Of a stretch of 64,000 bases of DNA, positions 56,147 to 64,000 are shown piece after piece (the first letter of the stretch is position 1; the number at the start of each line of letters is the position of its first letter). A program made the position numbers and the translations under genes. The notes beneath the pieces are model-generated. The model ran no database searches. It saw only the letters and a list, made by a program, of their open reading frames with translations, and had not been told where the DNA came from. The DNA is taken from assembly GCA_025917655.1 (NCBI GenBank), contig CP084616.1, forward strand, positions 1,116,001 through 1,180,000. The letters run 5' to 3'. Source of the stretch: Chlorella sorokiniana (lineage: Eukaryota; Chlorophyta; Trebouxiophyceae; Chlorellales; Chlorellaceae).

Positions 56147-57776
56147 ATGCAGACGGTGGCACTGTTCGGCAACCAGGGCACCGTGAGTGCTGCTGCAGCT
56201 GCTACACAGGGCTGTGCTCATTCAGAAGCCTCTTGAGTCGCTGAGGAACAGCATAAGAGCAACAGCGAGCCCTATCCAAGCCCTATCCCCATCACCCTTG
56301 ATCCCTCGGTCCCTCGCTGCTGCAGAAGCTGCTCAAGGGCAAGGGCACCGCCGCCAAGACCGCGAGCAAGCCCAAGCTCCCCTTCAAGAAGGCCGCCCCC
56401 GCCCGCAAGTCGTCTGGCACCGAGCGCTCGGGTGGCGCTGGCTACCGCCAGTATGATGGTGAGCTCCCTGGCCGCGATTTAATCCGAACCAGTCATACGC
56501 GCACGTATCCAGTCCCGCAGGGTGCCCAAAGCAGCGCCGGTGGGGCCAGCCATCTTATCTCGCTGGATAGCATGGCCCTCAGCTTCCTGGCGATGGGGCT
56601 TTCCAAGGCAGCCGCTTTACACTATCGTGAATCAAGCAGGATATTGGCCAGGATTGGCGTTGGTTGAGCCCAGCTGGGGCAGGGTGCAGGCCCTGGTGCT
56701 CATGTGCCGCCCCGCCGCTGCCTCGCGCCCTCCTGCAGGCGATGCGCTGTGGCTGCCCAACACCACCCGCCCTGCTTGGCTGGACGGCAGCCTGCCCGGC
56801 GACCGTGGCTTCGACCCCCTGGGCCTGTCCAAGCCCGCTGAGTACCTGCAGATCGACGTGAGTTGCGTGCTGCCACCCGCGGTGCTTGCAGCACGGGCAG
56901 CCTCTGCTGCCTTCCATCCACCTTGCTGTGTTTAAGCAGCGGTTCAGCTTCTCAGCGTATTTGATACTGAGCCGTGCACGTGTGCTGGGAACACAGCACA
57001 GCTGCTGACCTCCTCGACTGTTTTCCCCCAAACACGCCTGTTTGCTGTGCTCTTCACGTCGCCCCCGCATTGCCGCCCCCGCAGCTGGATGAGCTGGACC
57101 AGAACGCGGCCGTGAACAAGGCCGGCTCGGTCCTGGGCGCCTTCACCCCCGTTGCCGACCAGGTGTCCTCCGACACCCCGCTGGCCCCCTACAGCGAGGT
57201 GTTTGGCCTGCAGCGGTTCCGCGAGAACGAGCTCATCCACGGCCGCTGGGCCATGCTTGCCTGCCTGGGCGCCCTGGTCCAGGAGGCCGTGACCGGCGAC
57301 AGCTGGGTGGCGGCACAGGTGGGCACCCCGCTGGCGCAAGCCATGCGTTCGCGTGTGCAGCCTGTGCCCTGATCACGCGTGGGCAGCATGCCGGGTTGTG
57401 CGCCGCCGCGCCCGCCCTGACCCTCCCCGACCCCCTGCCGCTGCCCCGCAGACTGTGGTGTACAACACCCCCAGTACGCCGGCGTGGAGCTGCCCTTCTC
57501 CATCTACAACCTGGCCATCGCCAACTCCGTGCTCATGGGCGGCGTGGAGCTGTTCCGCAACTCCGAGCTGGACCCCGAGAAGCGCATCTACCCCGGCGGC
57601 GCCTTTGACCCCCTGGGCCTGGCCTCCGACGACAGCGAGCGCACCCAGAAGCTGCGCGAGGCGGAGATCAAGCACGCCCGCCTGGCCATGGTCTCCTTCC
57701 TGGGCTACACCGTGCAGGCGTGGTACACCGGGAGGGCGCCCTCGGCTCCCTGCGCAAGTTCGGCGAGGGCTTCTGA
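56147..57776 (+). CDS. LHCB4: Chlorophyll a/b-binding protein CP29 (Lhcb4)
   Basis: Minor photosystem II antenna in the thylakoid, linking LHCII trimers to the core. Five exons: 56147-56182 ([12 protein letters not shown]), 56336-56458, 56739-56857, 57085-57318, 57452-57776. The Lhcb4-specific N-terminal stretch [18 protein letters not shown] is followed by [20 protein letters not shown]. Helix B is [20 protein letters not shown], helix [21 protein letters not shown], helix [20 protein letters not shown]; the Glu and His ligands of chlorophyll are in place. The basic N-terminus ([17 protein letters not shown]) recalls Chlamydomonas CP29, which keeps its transit-like N-terminus. Two single-base run deficits, 57468-57472 and 57730-57732, break the last exon. 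With those read through, the C-terminus is [13 protein letters not shown]-stop, as in the family. Confidence 0.95.
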
Positions 57777-58574
57777 GCGGCCGGCGGCGGCTAGGCAGCC
57801 AGCCCCGGCCCCCGGGCCCCCCGCAGCAGCAGCAGCCACTCACTGCCCCGCGCGCGGCGCCGCCGCGCAGGCGGCGCGCAGCAGCAGCCTCCACCGAGAA
57901 GATTTAATGACCCCCTGCCCCCCTTGCCACCCCCGCCGCTCTCCTACCCGTCCTGCTAGCAGTTTTCCCCCGGCCCGGCTGCCCCGCCGCCGGGGTTGCA
58001 TTTTGCTCCTTCCCACTGCTCGTGTGCTTGGAACCTGAGGTCTGTGCCCAACTGTACCCTGCTTGTGTAAATTCTGGTCGCACGGGCAACGCAGCTCAGC
58101 GCAGCTCACACGTGTGTTTCTGTCGCGACAGAACTCCCTACAGAGTGAGGTTGCGTGTCAGGCGCTGGCCTGCAAGCTCACCTTTACTCAGCAAGGAAGC
58201 ATGAGCGGAAGATGGGTGTTGGCAGCCCACCCCCTCACCGACAGCGTCACGACCACACGACAAGGCCTGCATCGCAAGCACCCCCGCGCAGATGATCTGC
58301 CTGCCCACTCTAGTGGTCGCCGCAGCAGGGCCGTCACAGCGGCGTCCAGCGCCTCCCTGCGTGTGCTGCCCATCGGCAAGGGCGACAGAGGCTGTTGCAG
58401 CAGAGGAGCATGGGCGCCAGGCGCCCCGCTAGGTGCCCTCACGGCGCTGCCGCGCGGTGGCTTTCTGCAGGACCATCCAGGGCGGGGACAGCTCTGGGCC
58501 GCTGCTGCGAGAGCCGCGCCAAATCGACGGCAACCAGGGCCACTGCAGTGAAAGCGGCGCGCCAAGCAGCTGCC
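57777..58574. other. 3' region of LHCB4 and downstream spacer
   Basis: LHCB4 3' untranslated region up to the TGTAA at 58066, then about 500 bases in which I could not support a gene on either strand, though open frames exist. Confidence 0.45.
58066..58070 (+). terminator. TGTAA polyadenylation signal of LHCB4
   Basis: TGTAA about 290 bases past the LHCB4 stop, within GCTTGTGTAAATTC. Green-algal antenna genes commonly have long 3' untranslated regions ending this way. Confidence 0.65.
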
Positions 58575-59053
58575 ATGCAGCAGGCGCAGGTAGGGGAACG
58601 GGGGGGGCAGCTTGCGCAGCTAGATCAGGCTTTTGGGGAGGGCCTGTACACGCACACGAGTCTGTCACTGCTGCTCTGCGCTCAGGCGGCTGACGGACCA
58701 AAGTTGCAGCATGCTGTGAAGAAAAGGAAACGCTTGTGGCAGCTGCAGCAAGTCCTGGACAGGGACAAGGCTGTAAGCACTCAAGGAAAAATCAGCACGC
58801 TAGACGGAGCGGCAATGCCTTGCGAACCAAGCTCAATAGCACGGCTCTCCCACGAACAGCTGCACGCTCTCTTCACAGCCTGCTGCGCGGCGGCGAGCCG
58901 TCGCCGGCGCTGCCGCTGCCGCCCACACCCGCCAGCCCCACGGCGCGGCTTTTGGCCTCCACTCCACGGCTGACCCGAGACACGGCTTCGCGAGGCACCA
59001 GGGGCGGCCTGCGGTGTGGTGGGGGAAGGGCCAGGGCGGCAGTTGGCAAGTGA
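58575..59053 (+). CDS. Possible small basic protein, unknown
   Basis: Tentative. An ATG at 58575 gives MQQAQ with a donor GTAGGG after 58589; an in-phase exon 58686-58772 encodes KLQHAVKKRKRLWQLQQVLD then RDKA, a basic coiled-coil-like helix, followed by GTAAGC. A further open stretch (about 58797-59053) reads LHSLLRGGEPSPALPLPPTP and ends RARAAVGK-stop. The link between the second and third parts would need a 24-base intron or a frame correction, so the model is incomplete. An earlier start upstream is possible. No family recognised. Confidence 0.3.
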
Positions 59054-59152
59054 ACGGCATGCAGCGCATCCCCACCTCACCAGCAGCGCAGCGGCGGGCT
59101 GCCAGCTGCCAGGGCACGGGCCCAGCAGCAGCAGCGCACGGCCCCGCTCCTC

Positions 59153-61284
59153 TCACTTGCACATCCACTCTGCGCCGTCCACCACCAGCGTGTGCCCGGT
59201 GATGAAGCCCGCGGCTGGGCTGCGCGGCGGGGCGCGGCGGCAGCGCAGGCGGGGCGGGTCAGCTGCTCGCTGCGGGTTTCAGCAGCACAGCACCGGGCGC
59301 TGCCTCTCTGCGCGACAGCGGTGCTGCCCGCACGCGTTGCGCCGGCAGGGGGCGGCCCGCAGCGGCGTTGGGCGCGAGCAGCACATGCTGGCGGCTGAGC
59401 ATGCTGTGATCCAGCCCCGCACCCCGGACCCCCATACAGCCCCCCACACACATGCGCATACGCCCTCCCACCTGGCCAGGAAGACGCAGGCCATGGCGAT
59501 GTCCCAGCGCCGCCCCATGTGGCCCAGCGGTATCGCGGCGTTCACTTCCTTCAGCACCGCCGCCGCCGCGTCGCTGCCGGGTGCCAGCTTGGCCATGCCT
59601 GCGGGGCAGGCGCAGCACGGGCAGAGGCGTGGCAGCCACGTAGCACGCCTTCAGCCCGGCGGGCAACGCCGGCCAGACCGCCTCGGAACAAAGGGGCAGG
59701 GGGCTGCGCGCCGAGTGCGCAGGCAATGCGCTGCCTTGCCGGCGCTGCCTTGCCTGCTGTGCCCTCGATGGGTCCGGGGGCCACCCCGCGGTACGGATGC
59801 CGTAGTGCCCCCATTCCAGGCCCAGGCTGCGCGTCAGAGAGTCCACAGCTGCCTGCGCAGGAGGGCGGCAACGGGCGTCCACGACTGACAAGGGCCCAAC
59901 GCAGGGGTGACTCATTGACTGGCAGCAGAGCCTGGAGGGGGCGCTCGGCACGCTGCTGTCAATGCCAAACGAACTTGTGCCAAAACGGCTTCGCATGGCA
60001 GCAATTTTGAGCGCGGCGCGGTGAGGCGGGCCCTGCCACCTCAGAAAGAGCTGTGCAAGGCACGCAGCGCTTGCGGAGCTGTTTCGCAGGCTTCAGGGCC
60101 GCTTTTCGCAGCTGCCCCGCACGTTTCAGGGCCGCTTGTGCAGGCTGCCGAGGCCTGACGCAGCATCTCCAGCTGCTCCATCGATCGGCCACCGCGGCGG
60201 CAGGACCCCTCACGCACCCTCCCTTCTGTGCCTATCTCAGGCTCAGCCCAGCCGCACAGGCCAGCTGAAAGAGCGGCGGGCGGCAGCAGCCCCCGCCACC
60301 TGCGATGAGCCCACCGACGTGGCACCACCCGCCCACCTTGGCCGCTGAGGCGTGGGCCTGCCACCAGGTTGCGGCGTAGTGGAGCGTCATGGAGATGTTG
60401 ATGATGAGGGATGAGCGGGCGGCGGCCAGGGCCTCAAACGCGGCGCGGCTCATGTTGAAGGTGCCCAGCGCGTCGATTTCCATCACGGTGCGGAAGCCGT
60501 TGGAGCTGAGCTGCTCCGCGGGGACAGGAAGTTGCCGGCTGCGGGCAGCGCGACGTACGAGCATGTGAGCGGGCGGGGCGGGGCGGCGGGCCGGGTGCCA
60601 GCGCTGGCTGGACGCGCGACGGCACCGGGGCGCGAGGTGGCGCCGCCGTTGGCAAAGCCGTGGGGGCGCAGGGCGGCCCCACCCGCGCAGTTGACGAGGG
60701 TGTCCAGGCGGCCGAAACGCGCCACCGCCTCGCGCACCATGCGCCGCAGTCCTCGTATCGCCGCACATCGCCCTGCGCCGCCGAGGCACAGCGTTGGAGA
60801 GGCAGCGGTGAAGCGCGGCCAGCACGGCCGGCGGGCAGGGGAGCGCGGCGGCCTGCGACACAACTGCAGTTTAGGCAAACCGCCCCCGGCTTGCAGCGCG
60901 GCTCTCAAGCAACAGGGGAGCTGAGCGGCAGCCACCGGGCGCAAACAACTGGCTGCCGCACCTGCACAAACGTCGCCGTCACGCCGTCGCCGCCCAGCGT
61001 TTGGCAGGCATCCGCAGCACTTGCTCGCGCCGACCCGAGATCACCACCTTGGCTCCATGCAGGCCTGCATATTTGCCAACTCAGGTAGGCGGTTTGGTCG
61101 ACAGCCAGGCCTTCCTGCCCGCCCAGTTCCGACATGACTCGCGAGCCACCAGCTCTCCGCCAGGCACACGCTCACTCACCCAGCTGCCTGCTGATCTCGA
61201 GGCCGATTCCGCTCCCTCCTCCCGTGACCAACGCCACCCTGCCTTCCAAGATGTTGGGCTTGAAGGGGATTGCGGGGCTGCCAT
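59153..61284 (-). CDS. Short-chain dehydrogenase, 2,4-dienoyl-CoA reductase-like
   Basis: NADPH-dependent SDR resembling peroxisomal 2,4-dienoyl-CoA reductase (DECR2, plant SDRb), which acts in beta-oxidation of unsaturated fatty acids. Start ATG at 61284. FKPNILEGRVALVTGGGSGI shows the TGxxxGIG cofactor loop. Further on: GAKVVISGRR, DVRRYEDCRRMVREAVARFG, LDTLVNCAGG (NAG-type motif), NFLSPAEQLSSNGFRTVMEI, ALGTFNMSRAAFEAL, INISMTLHYAATWWQAHASA, AKAAVDSLTRSLGLEWGHYG, VAPGPIEGTAGMAKLAPGSD and GFITGHTLVVDGAEWMCK-stop. The substitution of the classical Tyr in YxxxK by the DECR pattern H-A-S-A-A-K is shared with DECR2. The C-terminus MCK is not a PTS1 signal. A G-run deficit at 61274-61277, just after the start, shifts the frame. 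Its first exon is divergent from the membrane-protein gene. Confidence 0.85.
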
Positions 61285-62713
61285 GCTCCGTTTGATGTGT
61301 TTGAATCCGCCAGTAACAGGAACACGCAAATGGTCGCCTCACAGCGGCCTAAGAACATCGTGGCCGCGGCGCCGTGCCAGGTGGACAGCGGATGCGGCAC
61401 AGGCGGTGTGCCGCTGAGCACTCTTCTATGGTGCACCTGCAAGTGTTGCTGTGGGCTGAAAGCTGCGCGGCAGCCCGAACGTGGCTGGAGCAGCCAGGGT
61501 CAGGAGCCTGTCATGGCCCCTGGGGTGCCGCGTGTGAGCCGCCAGGCGCGCTCCTCTCTCTGGGTGGCGGTGTGGGTTGGGAGGCCGTTTGCCTGCCTGT
61601 CGAGATCATAACTGACTTAGGGATCCCGCTGCCACCTGTTCGCTGTTGCTGATGTCCTGATGGGCCCCAAACCCCATTTGGCCTGCCTATCCACCAGCTG
61701 CCTTGAAGCAATACGCTGCCGAGGACGACGTCCTCCCAGCTGCCGTGATAAGGACGGAGTGCACCCAGAATTCGTCACCCTGCCTCTGCCTGCCACCATA
61801 TCCGTAAATCAAAGGCGACAGTCAGTGAGCACCCTCGATAGACGTCTTCAAAGCACTTGGTGGGCTGGTGCAGGGCTGGCGGGAAGCTGGCTGCGAGGAG
61901 CGCCTGTCTGTCCGTGCTGCTGCGCCGTCTTTTCTCTGGTTCGAGGCCAGCAGGCTGCTCTTAGCATGCGCCACTCAAGATAGCCTTTGTAAGTCTCATG
62001 ATAACACGTGAAATAGGAAGGAACCCCGAGACCTTTATGGCCCCCTTGAGCCACGCTGCGGCACTTTGCGCAGCGTGGGCAGGACTGGTGATGGGCGCCC
62101 ACGTCAATGCGGGGCGCTGGCTAAGTATTTGAGGCGTGCGACGCGATATAATAAATTAAAAGAGTATATATTAATCAAACCTGTGAGTAAACCTCCTTGC
62201 AGCGGCCACCGATTCGAGCGGGGAGCGGGGGACGGGTTCTGCCACCTGGAAAGGAGCTGCTCAGCTTTCAAGTCCTGAACCGCGCCATCCCCCTCTAATG
62301 CCATATTGCAGCTTGTAATCGCCTCAGTATCCATCTGAGCATTGCAAAGAGGCCGCATCGCGTCGTTCCAAGCCAACACTGACGCTGCCCCGTCCATAAC
62401 GCTCAAGCAAGGTAAATAGGGCTTATAATTGCTTCTTACTTGAAAGTATTAGGGCTGGGGTGTGTGCTGCAGCCGCAAGACAGCCGCCGGCGCAGCGATG
62501 ACGCCACGGGAAGGGCCTGGTCGGTTCCCCCGGCCCAAAGAGGCTACGTTCGCTGTTCATCAAGCTTTTGGCGGGCCTTGCATGGCCTTGGCATCCCGCG
62601 CAGCGAGGCAAACGCGCCTGGGAGGGGTGGTGGCAGCTGCTCACCCGCAGGACGGCACCGCCCTCCTGGTGCAGGTGGCTTCGCAGGCTCCCAGGACTCT
62701 TCCCGCTGCCTCA
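61285..62713. other. Divergent intergenic region, SDR / membrane-protein gene
   Basis: About 1.4 kb. It has the most AT-rich patch of the window (62137-62175, ATAATAAATTAAAAGAG and TATATATTAAT). No gene, tRNA or repeat was recognised. Both promoters should lie here. Confidence 0.45.
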
Positions 62714-63562
62714 TGGGGAGCCTCACCGGGTTTGGACTAGCTGCAGCAATGCTGAACCTCTTTGCGGTGAGGTCGGGGCTGCGTGACGGCCGCAGGCGTG
62801 AGGGCTGCGTGACGGCGGCAGGCAGCGCCGGCTGCAGGTGGCGGCCCTGGCCTGCTCCAAACGGCGGGATGCACCCACCGCCAGCAGCACGGCCGCCCCC
62901 TCTCACCCTGCCCCCGCCCCTCCGCCGCCCGCTGCAGTGCGCGGCAGCCGCCACCGCAGTGCTGCTTGACTTTGAGCGCCCCGTCGGCCGGGAGGGGTGC
63001 CACTGGGTGGACACAGTGCTCGTCGGCGGCGGCCTGGCCTCTGCCGCCTGCGCGCTGCTCTCCGCAGCCGGCCAGCTGCACGGTCGCAGCAAGCCGGCGC
63101 CCGCGCGGCTGAGCCTGGCGGTGCCAGCAGTCGGAACAGCAGCGCATGCCGCCATGCTGGTGGCGCTCACGCTCTACTGGCGCTGCTTTGCCACCAGGCA
63201 GTACTACCGCCCCCACGACGGCAGCTCCAGCGCCAAGCGCCAGCTTGTCAGCCGGCCCGTTGACTACTTTGAGCACTTCCACCACTGGAGCGACGAGGAG
63301 GTGGCCCTTTACGCCTTTGGCTGCGTGGCGGGCCTGGCGGCGTGGCTCCTGGCCCTTGCCGCGGCCGCCGTCGACTGGCGGGCTGCGGCGGCCGCCGGGC
63401 CGCGCGGCCCTTCCACGCCGCGGCCAGCGACTCCTGCAGCAGCCTGTACGCCGCGTCGCCGCCCCCGCAAAGGGGCTGCTGGAGCCGCTGCTGCCGCGCA
63501 GCTCGCCGCCTGCCACACCCGCGGCCTGCTGGGATGTGCCCGCCTTCATCTGCCGCTCGTAG
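62714..63562 (+). CDS. Unknown four-helix membrane protein
   Basis: Exon 1 (62714-62767) encodes MGSLTGFGLAAAMLNLFA; exon 2 begins at 62938 in phase 0 with CAAAATAVLLDFERPVG. Hydrophobic spans: residues about 5-28, VDTVLVGGGLASAACALLSA, LAVPAVGTAAHAAMLVALTL, and LYAFGCVAGLAAWLLALAAA, so a tetraspan topology. The loop between spans 3 and 4 is polar and aromatic (RQYYRPHDGSSS, VDYFEHFHHWSDEE). With two one-base run corrections (near 63397 and 63466) the tail reads PFHAAASDSCSSLYAASPPP and ends WDVPAFICRS-stop at 63562. Size and topology recall MARVEL/CASP-type proteins, but I see no diagnostic motif, so the family is left open. Confidence 0.55.
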
Positions 63563-64000
63563 CGGGCCACCGCCGCTGCGGCTGCGGCACGCACCCCATC
63601 TCATGGTACTTGGTCCCCCTTTCAGTACTCCCCATTTTTTTTAAGCTCCCTTGCCCTTGCCTCAGTACAGTGTAGCGTAAGCCAGCCTCTGCACGCAACC
63701 CTGGTCGATGTGCGCTGCATCCTCTGCCCGTGGGCCCTGCCCCGCCCCCGCCCCCTGCCCCTGCACTCCGCATGCTCTTAGATGCGGCCAGCAGCCAGCA
63801 CACCCCTGTTGTGTGCTTGCCTGCTGGGCCCCTGCTTCTCCATGTCGCGACTCCCCTTACCATCCACCCCCATCCCTGACTGCACCTCAATAACCAGGTC
63901 ACCTTTTTCAGCGGCTCAGTTCGCTCTGTGACAACCTCCAACACTCGCTCCTCTTGCCATTCTGGCCGACCCTGATACCCCGCGAGGGGGCCCCTTACGA
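63563..64000. other. Right end, no gene seen
   Basis: Presumed 3' untranslated region and flank of the membrane-protein gene. C-rich, with no supported coding exon up to the window end. Confidence 0.35.

Overview
The window looks like nuclear DNA of a GC-rich green alga, most likely a Chlorella-type trebouxiophyte. Almost every gene is split by short GT-AG introns. One gene encodes the minor photosystem II antenna CP29 (Lhcb4). Other genes are typical eukaryotic ones: a BIG-type ARF-GEF, Dus3, CaMK-like kinases and a DECR-like SDR. TGTAA, the green-algal polyadenylation signal, follows several genes. I saw no rRNA, tRNA, CRISPR array, transposase or viral gene.

Layout. 0.5-2.3 kb (-): a protein with two SpoVS-type domains. 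3.6-16.4 kb (+): a large SEC7 ARF-GEF, convergent with a BNR/Asp-box repeat protein at 16.8-18.6 kb (-). 18.9-26.2 kb: two paralogous CaMK-like kinases in a head-to-head pair. 26.8-49 kb (-): a cluster of four genes with AP2-like segments plus one relic, all on one strand. The cluster is interrupted by a tandem duplication (36.9-40.6 and 40.9-44.5 kb) of a two-gene module: a zeta-crystallin-like quinone oxidoreductase and a 79-residue protein. 49.5-50 kb (-): a 73-residue membrane-anchored Cys protein. 50.2-55.1 kb (-): Dus3. 56.1-57.8 kb (+): LHCB4. 58.6-59 kb (+): a doubtful small gene. 59.2-61.3 kb (-): a 2,4-dienoyl-CoA-reductase-like SDR. 62.7-63.6 kb (+): an unknown four-helix membrane protein.

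The AP2-like cluster is the best candidate for something undescribed. Its members share a C-terminal domain and a helical motif after each AP2-like segment, and three of the four also share an N-terminal domain. They differ in having one or two AP2-like segments.

Quality warning. In nearly every gene the reading frame breaks at a run of C or G (mostly 4-6 bases) and is restored by one extra base of the same kind. I read these as consensus errors of the assembly, not as pseudogenes. CDS coordinates therefore give the span from start to stop, introns included, and frames inside are not always continuous as written.
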